This document shows positions 34,201-45,196 of a DNA stretch of 64,000 nt, one piece after another (the first letter of the stretch is position 1; the number at the start of each line of letters is the position of its first letter). Origin of the DNA: Flaccisagitta enflata (Eukaryota > Chaetognatha > Sagittoidea > Aphragmophora); assembly GCA_965153355.1 (NCBI GenBank), contig OZ231127.1:59768001-59832000 (forward strand). Direction: 5' to 3'. The notes below the pieces were generated by a model. It was not told the origin of the DNA, did no database searches, and saw only the letters and a program-made list of their open reading frames with translations. The translations under genes and the position numbers were made by a program.

Positions 34201-34926
34201 TGATTTCAGCCCAGTGTGATAGAGAAATAGGTGTCTGGGTGGTGATTGGTGGTTTTGTTCGGTAAGTGCTGCTGGGTGGTGATTTCAGCCCAGTGTGATA
34301 GAAGAATAAGGTGTCTGGGTGGTGATTGTGGTTTTGGTAGTAAGTGCTGCTGGGTGGTGATTTCAGCCCAGTGTGATAGAAGGAATAGGTGTCTGGGTGG
34401 TGATTGCTGGTTTTGGTGAAGTTAGTGCTGCTGGGTGGTGATTTCAGCCCAGTGTGATAGAATAGGGTGTCTGGGTGGTGATTGGTGGTTTTGGTCGGTA
34501 GTGCTGCTGGGTGGTGATTTCAGCCCAGTGTGATAGAGGAATAGGGTGTCTGGGTGGTGATTGGTGGTTTTGGTCGGTAAGTGCTGCTGGGTGGTGATTT
34601 CAGCCCAGTGTGATAAGGGAATAGGGTGTCTGGGTGGTGATTGGTGGTTTTGGTGGTAAGTGCTGCTGGGTGGTGATTTCAGCAGTGTGATAGAGGAATG
34701 GTGTCTGGGTGGTGATTGGTGGTTTTGGTCGGTAAGTGCTGCTGGGTGGTGATTTCAGCCCAGTGTGATAGAGGAATAGGGTGTCTGGGTGGTGATTGGT
34801 GGTTTTGGTCGGTAAGTGCTGCTGGGTGGTGATTTCAGCCCAGTGTGATAGAGGAATAGGGTGTCTGGGTGGTGATTGGTGGTTTTGGTCGGTAAGTGCT
34901 GCTGGGTGGTGATTTCAGCCCAGTGT
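31250..34926. repeat. 80-bp satellite array, about 46 units
   Basis: The unit contains GGGTGTCTGGGTGGTGATTG, GTGGTTTTGGTCGGTAAGTG and GGTGATTTCAGCCCAGTGTG phrases at an 80-bp period (for example starts at 31293, 31373, 31453 and 31533). The units at both ends (31290-31720 and 34690-34925) are almost identical, while the middle is full of single-base and short indels. The array is G-rich on the plus strand, with many GGTGG/GGG groups. Confidence 0.97.
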
Positions 34927-35024
34927 GGGACGGACGGACGGACGGACGGACGGAAGGACGGATGGACGTCTGGAAATTCCCCCCTGTGTCCTACAGGACA
35001 TCGGCCCTTTGGGGCCGCTGCCCA
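34927..35024. mobile_element. Pearl-like terminus adjoining the satellite
   Basis: (GGAC)n, then CCCCCTGTGTCCTACAGGAC, stem-loop GGCCC-TTT-GGGGCC and CGCTGCCCAAAAA. It is nearly the same as the right end of the insert at 9600-10142 (stem CCCC-TTCG-GGGG). Confidence 0.65.
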
Positions 35025-35671
35025 AAAAGTATCTGAAAAGCTAGTTTTTCAACTTTTCAGCGCTTATCAAAATCACTCAGTAAGCACCTAAAATCACGTA
35101 AGTACAGATTAACTTCACTAGAACTTATGTCAAGGGGCTGGATTATATCATGCCTTGTAGCTGTCTTATCGCCTATGTAGAAATGATTAAAAATTATGTT
35201 ATGCATTATAGGCGGGTAGGTCTCAATAGCGGGTGCGCTCTAGTGAGGTTCGACAGTATTTGCATTCAGTGCGTTTGAAAAAGAATAGCGGAACTCAAAT
35301 TATAGGCGTTATAAATATAAGCGCAAATCAATCGCGTGCAGAAACGTTTAAAGATGTCAAGTGATCAAAGGTCCTCACCGCGTTTTCACTCGAATCAAAA
35401 GAGAGAACAAAATGACAGATTTACGACGAATATAGGATACAGGATTGGGCGAAACGAATTACATTTACAGTCATCTCGCAGACTCGCACTCTCGATTTTG
35501 CTACGGACAAACTTCATTTCCATTCAAAAATCAATTCAAGTTGTCCCTGTCAAGTTGTCGCTGAGACGGCAACAAAAAGTAAGCGATTTTTTTTTCAGTT
35601 CAATGTTTGTGTACATGAAACCGTTACGATAATCCCATCAAGTCGTCAAGTCGTCAAGAAGCTTTCAAAAA

Positions 35672-35798
35672 AACAAGGCCAAGTAGGCCAATAAGGTGCG
35701 ACGTGTGGATCGACGAACGAATGCGTTACCCGACCGACAGACCAACAGACCAACCAACGGACACAGCCTTTTATAGAGGTGCTTTGGCGCACCTAAAA
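35672..35798 (+). mobile_element. HINE-like element, AGGTGCG class
   Basis: Starts AACAAG-GCCAAGTAGGCC, then AGGTGCGAC, GACCGACAGACCAACAG, GGACACAGCC, TTTTATAG and hairpin AGGTGC-TTTGGC-GCACCT plus A run (35777-35794). The paired copy in C2 is 61933-62072. A more diverged relative follows at 35805-35938, ending TGTGTGTTGGCACACG. Confidence 0.8.
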
Positions 35799-35993
35799 AC
35801 TAGTTCGAATAGGCCAAGTACGAGCGCCATGTGGGTCGTCGAACAAATGCGTTACCGACCAACCAACTGACCCACCGAGCGTCCAACCGACCGATGGACA
35901 AGGCCTTTTATTGATGTGTGTTGGCACACGTAAATAGCCGAGTTATTGATTGAGTATGACTCAAAAAAAGGATTGCTCTTGTGAAAACCGATT

Positions 35994-36250
35994 TTTAGTC
36001 GCGTGCTACGCGACTCTATAAGCCACTTTTCGGTCGGTCCGTCGGTCCGTCATAAAACTATTTAAAAGGTTTTTACCACACAAATTAAAGCAATTTTAAA
36101 TGTTTTTGAATGTTTTTAAGGCATTCATAAACCTTTATAAGCCACTTTTCGGTTGGTCCGTTGGTCTGTCCGTCCTTCTGTTACAAATTTGTTTAAAGGG
36201 TGTTTCACCTAATTTAAAGACATTTTAAATGTTTTGAATACTTTTACAGG
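35994..36250 (-). mobile_element. Two truncated HINE-like 3' ends
   Basis: TTTTTAGTCGCGTGCTACGC opens a hairpin end followed by GACTCTATAAGCC and CGGTCGGTCCGTCGGTCCG. A second, hairpin-less copy (TTTATAAGCCACTTTTCGGT) lies ~110 bp downstream. Both recur at 62267-62520. Confidence 0.6.
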
Positions 36251-36826
36251 CCTGTATATATTTGAGTTTCCCCCCCCCCCCCCCCCGTGGGGGAGGAAAT
36301 CTAAGGGTTGGGAGATGGGGGAGGAAATCAAAGAGGAAAAAAAGAAAATTTTTGGGAAAATATAACTTTTGGAAGTACCAAATCATAAAATCCGATTAGT
36401 ACAACACAAATCAACACTATTTAAACCTTATCTACAGAGAAAGGGTTAATACAAGGTGTGAAACCCCTGAAAACTGTAGCACCCCCACCTAAAGCCCTAG
36501 CTAATTAAACTATAAAGAATCTAGAAATAGAAAAATAATGTTTATATCAATATAAGTGGCGTCACCAGTGATTTTTAAATTTTGTCTTTAAAGTCAAAAT
36601 ATAGCTTGATAAAGCGTTAGAATCTACCATTATTTAAAGTATAAAAAATCAATGATTTTGTACTCTAATCTTAGATTGGAGTGAAAATTGCAAAAACGCT
36701 CTGTTGGCGCTATTTACATAGTCATAAGCTTCGATTTGCATCATTGAATTAATTACTTTGGCCACAGTTTGATCTGTGCTACAGTTTTAGGGGGTTCACA
36801 TCTTATATTTCTCCTTCTTCTGTACA

Positions 36827-37307
36827 CAGTCTATGGACAACACGAGGAGATTAGATTTTGCTGATCACCGGTATAATGCTTATGCGTAGTTTATTTCAAA
36901 ATGTAGGCTTGTAATTACCTTGTAGAAAATTACTGAGGACTGAAAGAAACTAATGGAAGAACGATTACTACAGGGAGGCCATGTAAAATCATAAAAAGAA
37001 CGTCTTTTTAATTGAAAGCAAAAGTTGGCATGCAGTCACCCCTGGAACTTGGGACCTCCATCTGGGCTAAAATTGACCCCCTCTGGCCGACCCTGCGACG
37101 TTATAGCAATATTTGCTTTCAATCATGAAGAAACTTCTTTCATGATTTTACATGGCCTCCCTGTAGTAATTGTTCTTGCGTTAGTTTCTTTCAGTCCTCA
37201 GTAATTTTCCATGAGGTAATTACAGGCCTACATTTTAAAACAAACTACGCCTAAGCATGATAACGGTGATCAGCAAAATCTACTCTCCTCGTTTTGTCCG
37301 TAGACTG
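36827..37307. mobile_element. 481-bp palindromic MITE, TACA target duplication
   Basis: The ends CAGTCTATGGACAA and TTGTCCGTAGACTG are inverted, and long inner arms (GAGGAGATTAGATTTTGCTG, GGAGGCCATGTAAAATCAT) are mirrored. TACA lies on both sides (36823-36826, 37308-37311). Intact empty sites CTGTACACTGTTG exist at 38331 and 63710. The centre (about 37025-37110) has a degenerate tRNA-like arrangement on the minus strand (GGTCGGCCAGAGGG, then GGTCCCAAGTTCC). Confidence 0.88.
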
Positions 37308-37477
37308 TACACTGTTGTATAGCCTAATGAGGTAGAAAATTATAGGTTTCAATGCGTCGTGGGGAAGAAATTCAAAGGCGGGGGGGGGGGGGGAGGGGAA
37401 TCAAAAGCGACTCAATTATATACACTCCTGTATTTTTGTGTCATTCATACCTCTATAAGCGACTTTTTTTACTGTAT

Positions 37478-37704
37478 ATAAGTCACTTTTTGGTCTGTCT
37501 GTCCGTCCATCTGTTGGTCCGTCTGTTTTTTCATTTTAAAGGCTTTTAGTTGTGTATTTGAGTTTTTAAACATTTGACAAGAATCTATTACAAGTAAACA
37601 CCTAGTTCAAAGACCTTTTTTTAAGTTTTAGTCTGTTCATCTTTCTGTCTGCCTGACTTTTCTGAAAGTGCCGACGCACGCGACTTAGGTCTAATGACCT
37701 TGTT
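37478..37704 (-). mobile_element. HINE-like element (degenerate hairpin)
   Basis: On the minus strand it begins AACAAG-GTCATTAGACC (5' hairpin GGTC-ATTA-GACC), followed by AAGTCGCGTGCG, and ends in a GGAC-type tract and a worn hairpin near TATATAAGTCAC. Confidence 0.55.
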
Positions 37705-37759
37705 TTCGTTCGATGAAGAAAAAAAAATGATTTCAGAACAATGACGAACAAACCCGATC

Positions 37760-37816
37760 AGGCAACGATGCGTCCTGACTGTGTCTCTGCATGTATCGAC
37801 TTTGGCGCTAAACTTT

Positions 37817-37886
<70 letters not shown>

Positions 37887-38052
37887 AGAAGAAGAAAAAG
37901 TATCAAACGAGGCTTTCAAAATATCCTATCGACTTCATACGTGATATCCTCGCGGCTGAGAAGAGCCGAAAACTGCATAACAGACGGACGGACAGACGGA
38001 CCGACTGACAGACGGACAGACCCTCTTATCGAGATGCGAGGACGCATCTAAC
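37760..38052 (+). mobile_element. HINE-like element, GATGCGTC class, with (GACA)n
   Basis: The 5' motif CGATGCGTCC is followed by (GACA)n (37818-37885), a unique core and GACGGACAGACGGACC. It ends CTCTTATCG plus hairpin AGATGCG-AGGA-CGCATCT and AACAA. A second, partly deleted copy ends at about 38690 with a mutated hairpin. Confidence 0.7.
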
Positions 38053-38177
38053 AACGGTAACGTAAATAAGTGATGAGGAAAAGATGGGGATGGGGGGTTG
38101 AGTCATGCAATATAGTGATGAAATCAGCAAAGGACAATAGTAAGGAGCAGAGGGGGGGGTTAGAGATAAGTTCGAAG

Positions 38178-38210
<33 letters not shown>

Positions 38211-38211
38211 T

Positions 38212-38301
<90 letters not shown>
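38178..38301. repeat. (TG)n microsatellite
   Basis: TG dinucleotides with a few TTTG interruptions. The tandem partner is at 38819-38955, with the same interruption pattern. Confidence 0.95.
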
Positions 38302-38959
<658 letters not shown>

Positions 38960-38960
<1 letters not shown>

Positions 38961-39980
38961 CGGGATTCGGGAATGTTAACTTCCGATTTGTTGGCACTCA
39001 TTGATTAACGTTTACCATGCCAGAAAAACTCGAGTTAGAAAGTTCCTTCATTTCCCCTAAGATGGTCATTGGCAGGCGTTTAAAAAGTTGGGTATCTCGC
39101 CCCCCCCTCCAGTGGGGGGGAATACAATCTAAGGGTTTAGCTATGAGGAAAAATCGAGAAAAAAAAAAAGAAAAAAAAGAGAGAAAAAAAAGAAATTTTT
39201 TGAAGATATAACTCTTTTGGTAATTCCAAAAGGTGATATTTCATTACTACAACACAATTTGACACTATTTAAACTTATGATTTACTGTTTTATTGATATG
39301 ACAGCGTCCCCACGAAGGCAACATTTGTGTTTCAAAGAGGGTCTAAATGGAAATTATGAATGAACAGAAATGGAATAACAAGTGAATGATAGTAACTCAG
39401 ATAGCTCAGACATAATATTTAAAAGAATAATTTGCATTTATTTAGCAAGAAAAATCAAGTTTAGCCAATATTACTTAAGAAAATTTATTAAAATTTCTAC
39501 TTTTTTCACTTTTGGTCACTGACAGGGGGCTGGTCTAAATTCTAAATTTGCATAGAAAACAAAAAATCGAGAAACAAAGAATATAGTTCTCTTCCCAAAT
39601 CGATTACATGTTTTTCAAAATGCAAAATTTCCCTGTGTATGGCTTTCTTAAACTTTAGACCATAGAAAATAGAAAAAAACTCAAGCAGAAATTTGCTAAA
39701 AACCATCATTTTCCTGTTTGTTTCCATGTGAATCCCATAGTTCAAATTACTTTTTTGGTCAGAATATGATAATACACCAAGTGTTTTTAGAGACAGTTTT
39801 TCTACTAAAAGCATTCCAGCTTTATTATTATCCTGATAATGATGCAAAAAGTATAGTGAAACACTTAATTCTCCTTCGGAAATTCGCCGTCATATGTGGG
39901 AAAGAAAATCATAGATTTTGTTACGCGAAACAACGCGCCGCGGGGAAGAGAATCGCAGGCTGCAAAGGAAAGTCAAGAAA
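38960..39980. other. No gene seen
   Basis: Contains one copy of the dispersed C-run/A-rich repeat (39095-39290) and AT-rich sequence. The phrase TTTGCATAGAAAA and neighbouring text at about 39545-39640 resemble the inner part of the MITE at 62762-63374. Confidence 0.45.
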
Positions 39981-39986
39981 GACAAA

Positions 39987-40140
39987 AACAAGGCCGGATA
40001 CAGGGCAAGACAGTCGTGGAAGATTGGGCAGGGGTCGTATGGCCGTAATGCAAAATCGCTCGGGATTCAAAAAAGTTTGCAACGGCCCGACCTACCAACC
40101 GACACAGCAAGGTGTAGAGTCGCGTGTCCGCGACTAAAAA
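39987..40140 (+). mobile_element. HINE-like element, AGTCGCG class
   Basis: AACAAGGCCGGATACAGGGC, motif AGTCGTG (one change from the class motif), TTGGGCAGGGG block, GGCCCGACCTACC tract, AAGGTGTAG and hairpin AGTCGCG-TGTC-CGCGACT (40118-40135) plus A run. Confidence 0.8.
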
Positions 40141-40259
40141 TGAGTCAACGGTAAAACACTAACGACTCATTGGCATAGTAAACGGTCCGTCTGTTGGATT
40201 TTGTCTGCAATATCAGGGGAACGCCCCTGACATTGCCATCAGCAGCGGTAACGATATCA

Positions 40260-40345
40260 TTTTTAGTCGCGTGCAAGCGACTCAACACCTTGCCGTGTTA
40301 GTTCGTCCGTCCGTCCATTGGTCCGTCGGTCTGTCCATCACATTT
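40260..40345 (-). mobile_element. Truncated HINE-like 3' end
   Basis: TTTTTAGTCGCGTGCAAGCG hairpin end followed by CAACACCTTGCCGTG and a GTCCGTCCGTCC tract; the 5' part is missing. Confidence 0.65.
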
Positions 40346-40364
40346 TTGAAATTTTGACATCTTA

Positions 40365-40640
40365 AGGTAATTCATGGTAATCTAAGGTACTTTAGGGTAC
40401 TTTAGGGTACTTTAGCGTACTTCAGGGTACTTAAGGGTACTTTAGGGTACTTTAGGGTACTTAAATTACTCTAGGTTCTTATGGTGCATTAGGGTAATTT
40501 CAGGTACTTTTGGGTATTTTTGGGTGTGCTCGGGTATTTTTGATAATTTTGGGGTATTTTTGGGTATTTTGGGTATGAAATTGTATCGTAATATATCGAA
40601 ATTGTATCGATATCGTATCGATATCGTATTTATATTGTAT
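40365..40640. repeat. 11-bp minisatellite (TTTAGGGTACT) and ATCGATATCGT repeats
   Basis: About ten GGGTACTTTAG units, then GGGTATTTTTG variants, then a TATCG-rich stretch to about 40640. Confidence 0.85.
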
Positions 40641-40710
40641 CAGTACATATCATGCGGCCTTGGAGGGGAGGAAGGACATTTTCAACATTGTTGACCATTT
40701 TTGGGGGCAA

Positions 40711-40793
40711 CCACGTAGTTACGACAGTGCCTGTCAGAAATCTTTGTGTTTGTTCTAAATGCACGTTGTTACGACGTCGTAACTACGTGCACT
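40711..40793. repeat. Short foldback with perfect 16-bp palindrome
   Basis: CACGTAGTTACGAC on the left is mirrored by GTCGTAACTACGTG on the right; 40768-40783 is the palindrome GTTACGACGTCGTAAC. A related palindrome GTTGCGACGTCGCAAC lies at 42085-42100. Confidence 0.75.
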
Positions 40794-40854
40794 ATCCCTA
40801 AATGTCTCTGTCTAAACTGTGTGAACTCATTAACTTTCCTACTCGGCTTAAATG

Positions 40855-40856
<2 letters not shown>

Positions 40857-40948
<92 letters not shown>

Positions 40949-40985
40949 TCTATCTCTCTCTCTCTTTCTCTCTCTCTCTGGCTGT
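40857..40985. repeat. (TC)n microsatellite
   Basis: Nearly pure TC dinucleotides, then CTGTCTGTCTGTC. Confidence 0.95.
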
Positions 40986-41449
40986 CTGTCTGTCTGTCTC
41001 TTTGTTTACCCCCCCAATTACCTAACCTCAGTAACACATAGATATATATGAGCATTGAGCACATCGTTAAAGATTTATCTGATTCTCATTGTCGATCATT
41101 CTTATGTTGTAGTTTGAATTAGTGCCCTCATTTGAACCATTTTTGTTGTCAAATTTCACAGGAAAATGAAGTATTTCATTCATTGTTCATTCCCTGATCA
41201 CCCCATCTCAAGTTTTTTTCCCATTTTTACAAAATAACAAGCCATTAAACTTCATTACGTGTTATCTAACTGTAGTTTCACAGTTTGATTTCTCCAAACG
41301 TCCAATCAAGGAAATAAGCATTTGAGATTCAGAAATTTGGGATTGTAAGATGTTGATACTGATTTGTTGTTCACTGATTCAGACTGTACCCAGTGATATT
41401 TCAATGCTTTAGAGGTAAGACAGAAAGAGAGACAGAAAAAAAAAAGATA

Positions 41450-41938
41450 CAGCAGATGTTGCCTAGACTTGGAAATACGGGAGAGCTCATAACCTGAGCA
41501 TCAGTACAGTGAAGGGACTGATATTTTGCTGGTGTAATGTATAGACTCTATGGGGTTGATGATGGGGTATAGCATCCCCCTATGGTTTTCCTTACAAAAA
41601 AAAAATTTACATTGAAATGTTAGGATCAATCACTTATCAGAATTTAAGCTTCATCTATTTCCTTTAATTGCAAAACCTGGAACCTTTAAAGAAATAAACT
41701 GATCAAGATGGATTTGAAGTCAAGTGAGTTAACCACTAAACCAATTCTGGCAGCTGTTTTAGTGGTGAAAATTTGATTTAGTAAATTCAAAAGAATTTTC
41801 TATCCACAGAGCTGCCATACCCCATCATCAACCGTTTAAAACATAAGCATTATACGCACACATTTTCATTTCATTAGCATAAATGATATTTAGGATATGA
41901 GAGTCCCCGTATGTCCAAGTCTACATAACATCTACTGT
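41450..41938. mobile_element. Second copy of the tRNA-module MITE family
   Basis: Ends CAGCAGATGTTGCC and ATAACATCTACTG, TA on both sides (41448-41449, 41939-41940). Collinear with 12985-13493. Compared with that copy it has lost ~17 bp in the centre, including the box B-like GGATTCAAA, while box A-like GAGTTAACCACTAAACCA (minus-strand box A) remains. Confidence 0.85.
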
Positions 41939-42337
41939 AGATGGATATAGAAATAGTCTGAGAAACAGAGCGAGACAGTATAAAACTTCATTTAAAACTT
42001 GTATCTTGTAGTATTCACTCATTTAATTTTCATTCACATAGTGACGACAGTCAAATGAGAAGCTGTTTTTCAATTTTTCATGTAGTTGCGACGTCGCAAC
42101 TTCGTTCATTTTCTATGAATACAGTTTCAACTGTCGCAACTACATTAATACTTCCCATTTTTGACCATTTTTGACCATTTTTTTACAGGCACCCATATTT
42201 TTACTGTTTTGTTTGTCATTTCCAGACGCACGCGACTGTTGCCCTCTTGGGCTTGTTGCAAGGAGTACAACGAAAGCAGCGAAGTAACACAATGCATAGA
42301 ACGAAGAGATGGGAATGAAACAAAGTAATGGAACGAC

Positions 42338-42338
<1 letters not shown>

Positions 42339-42412
<74 letters not shown>
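42339..42412. repeat. (GA)n microsatellite
   Basis: Pure GA dinucleotides. Confidence 0.95.
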
Positions 42413-42413
<1 letters not shown>

Positions 42414-43037
42414 ACAATTGAAGTCAACAAAATATGTACATCGGATTATGCTAAGCTACGTTTGTGTTTCTCTCTACTATCGTGGAACACAATAAATGCT
42501 ATTGCGCTGCATTCGAACGTGATGACGTCAATACCCATCAAGTCTCTAATCAATACCTGGAAAAGTTTAGATTATTTTCGCTGATTACACTATGCATGTG
42601 TTTGACTTTTCAATCATCCGCCTGAGAAGAAATCGATGAGCCCTAGCAGTCGCAGCCTGACACTTTTTTAAAGGTGTTGGCCTTGTTTATTTTTCTATTG
42701 CAATTTGTGATCTGAAGTATTGGATTTTCATTCTCAAAATGAATGGATGATAAGCAAATGTAATCCATTGGCATAGCCATAGGGGCAGGAAAAATGCTCT
42801 TCCCTTCAGCTTCTCTTTCTCTCCGCTTTTTTTTTCTGCCAAACTTCAGATCATAAAAATGACTCAATGACGAATGTTTGGTCAGAAATCAAAACAATGA
42901 ATCTTCCCTTCGTCGTTACATAAATCTGTCCGACTATAAAGTATCAATATTATTGTAAGTTGAACAGAACGGAAAGAAGAATAACAGATATCCATTCTCA
43001 TTTGTATAACCGCCTAATCCATACCCATAATTCTCTT

Positions 43038-43040
<3 letters not shown>
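42413..43040. other. No gene seen
   Basis: Ordinary-composition sequence with no splice-flanked exon or recognisable element. Confidence 0.4.
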
Positions 43041-43135
<95 letters not shown>

Positions 43136-43146
43136 CTATCTCTCTT
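43041..43146. repeat. (TC)n microsatellite
   Basis: TC dinucleotides ending in TCATTCTATCTCTC. Confidence 0.95.
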
Positions 43147-43565
43147 TCTGATTTTTCTTTTTTGCGAAATTGCTTTTTAATTGCTCTCTCATCGCAACAA
43201 TTTTTTTTTCAGATCCCCAACCCCATCATGAATTGCGATTAAGAACCCACTATGAAATTGAAAATTCTTGTGTCCTATATCTCGGTTTCCGTTGAACATT
43301 CTTTGACACCAATTACCTGTATTTTATGTAGTAAGCACCTTGGACGCTCTTGAAATTAAGACACGCGTGTGCCTGTGTTTCCCTCTACTTAGCGATCACT
43401 TCACCGTAAGATTACAGGCGAACCCCGCTATAACGGCTCCGAGAACAACGGAAATTTTGATACTCCGCATTCAACCCAATATTTTTCACATCATCATTCC
43501 CAAAATCTGTGGGTGAAAAAAAAGAGGGGCCGTAATTGGCAGGGGGTGCGAGGAATGAAAAAATA

Positions 43566-43975
43566 CCACTTGGATAAAAAAAAAGACGCACCTATCTATT
43601 AATTGATGAAACAGATATAAGAAATAATTATGGCTATTTTAAAGAAGGACATTTTTAAAGATTTTCAAAAAATCTTTCATTCTAGACTAATCCCAGATCT
43701 GTATCTCAAACGGTTTAGGAGCTAGAGCTTTGCAAAGAGAAGCACTTTTTTGCTTAAATGCATTTTTTTCATAGGGATTGCGAAACTGAAATAGGCAATG
43801 TTTTTACTCAAACTGATGCTATTTCTAAACGAAAAAAGATAGCAATACCAGATTGGCGCTAAATGAAAGTACTTTCAAAGGGCTTCAAAATGACCTAAGA
43901 TTTTCTATATTTTTTTGAAGATTTATTAGCTGTATTAACCATTTAAAAGTGCGTCTTTTTTTTTGATCCGCGTGG
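43566..43975. mobile_element. 410-bp MITE, TA target duplication
   Basis: The left end CCACTTGGATAAAAAAAAAG followed by ACGCAC is inverted at the right end (GTGCGTCTTTTTTTTTGATC, CGCGTGG), with TA on both sides (43564-43565, 43976-43977). No coding capacity. Confidence 0.82.
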
Positions 43976-44293
43976 TATAGTAGTTATCTGTTAGTGTTAG
44001 CTCGTAATTTGTGATCAAAAGCCCAACTAGAATTGCCATCAAGTTTACTTTCTTATCCTTTGACAACTGTTAAACGGCACAACCACAAGTAGTTGCACAA
44101 CTTTTCTTACAATTATATATTTTTTTTAATCGGGTATGATCACAGCGAGCTTCAAATTATTGGGAGTTTTTTGGATTTTTGGACTTTTTTGGGAGTGTAA
44201 ACTCCATTCTTTCATGTTTTAGAAAACCAAGAGAGAATGTACTCATGCAACTTTTATATTCAAATTGTGTGCCTGAACTAACTTTTGGTGCAG

Positions 44294-44555
44294 CTGTGAA
44301 GAGCTTACATCCTCAGAGGTGAACCAATTCAATGTTTCCGTGAACACGTCAGCGCGCAGCGAATTCGGTTTTCGTCAGTGGCAGGGCATTCGCCAAATAA
44401 GAGAAGTGTATGGTTATGACTCAGTTGAAGTGTTATATGCAAAAACAAAACGTCGTTTTCATGATGCTATGCTGTCCCAAAGAAAATACATATTGAAATT
44501 TTTGGAAGGCCTGCAAAGAGAGGCTGAAGAGCAAGAGCGTTCACTTGTTCTTTGA
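44294..44555 (+). CDS. Orphan C-terminal exon of an unrecognised gene
   Basis: Acceptor TTTTGGTGCAG is followed by one base completing a codon and then 86 codons to TGA. The peptide has an N-terminal CEELTSSEVNQFNVSVNTSA, a QWQGIRQIREVYGYDSVEVL segment and a charged, probably helical end (KTKRRFHDAMLSQRKYILKF, LEGLQREAEEQE). Composition is gene-like and non-repetitive, unlike everything around it. An AATAAA signal lies about 95 bp past the stop (near 44648). I find no partner exon: the phase needs a two-base overhang upstream. I cannot name the family. Alternatives are a processed-pseudogene fragment or a last exon whose gene lies in a missing part of the assembly. Confidence 0.6.
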
Positions 44556-44669
44556 TTCTTGCGTTTATCTTACGTGCCTTTGTAGTAATTTGTAGTTTTG
44601 GTGATTTATGACTGATGTGTGCTTTGTCGCATTTTATGTTGACGAAAATAAACATGATAATAATAATAA

Positions 44670-44760
44670 CAATAGAATGAATGAATGTATGTATGAATAA
44701 ATGAATAAATGAATAACAGAATGAATGAATGAATGAATAAATGAATGAATGAATGCACAA
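44670..44760. repeat. (GAAT)n-rich tract
   Basis: GAAT/AAATGAAT tetranucleotides following the orphan exon's 3' end. Confidence 0.85.
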
Positions 44761-45088
44761 GTGAATGAGAAATATACGGATGAAAGAAAAATGGATGTAA
44801 ACGGATGAATAAATGATTGAACAGTTGAATAACGAATACATGACACAACCGACCAGAACTATGAATGCGGATGAATGGATGGACTTCGCGTGTATGCAAT
44901 CAAACGAACTGTGAACAATGTTACCCCGATCATACTTTTCTACTTTCATTTTTGTGAATTGATTCCTTTTGGTTGATATAATAATTGAATAAAGAATGTT
45001 ATTTTTTTTGTTGTTGTTAGCTTCTCATAATGCAGAAAGCCGAACAACCGATCGCAAATCACCCTCCCCACGAAAAAGTTACATTTAA

Positions 45089-45196
<108 letters not shown>

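Larger units (their letters stand above)
26966..35024. mobile_element. 8-kb segment absent from the second copy, bounded by pearl-like ends
   Basis: In the second copy block B2 passes straight into C2 at about 61296 (CATACACAAAAAGTATCTG). Here the two sides are separated by ~8 kb. The segment opens near GGTCAGCAGTACCCGATACC, a phrase also found at 9613 in the pearl-like insert. It closes with (GGAC)n, CTGTGTCCTACAGGAC, the stem GGCCC-TTT-GGGGCC and CGCTGCCC, the same terminus as at 10080-10135. It contains three tandem arrays and no gene. A single composite element is plausible, but a deletion in the other copy is also possible. Confidence 0.55.
35024..37530. repeat. Block C1: long direct repeat of 61296-63960
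   Basis: Collinear with 61296-63960 from AAAAAGTATCTGAAA onwards. C1 alone carries the MITE 36827-37307; C2 alone carries the MITE 62762-63374. A 98-codon open frame at 35336-35632 in C1 is broken by a stop in C2, so it is not coding. Confidence 0.9.
36797..38300. repeat. Tandem segment, first unit (partner 38301-38960)
   Basis: TTCACATCTTATATTTCTCC through the G-run, the TATAAGTCAC stretch, ACGAGGCTTTCAAAATATCC and on to the (TG)n tract is repeated at 38301-38960. The second unit lacks the 481-bp MITE and lacks the part corresponding to about 37524-37896. Confidence 0.85.

Noticed and set aside
31250-34926. CRISPR-like array
   Set aside because: Units are contiguous 80-bp satellite copies without unique spacers, in eukaryotic DNA with no cas genes.
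35336-35632. 98-codon open frame in block C1
   Set aside because: The paired sequence in block C2 (about 61620-61690) has an in-frame TGA early on, and the frame has no recognisable domain.
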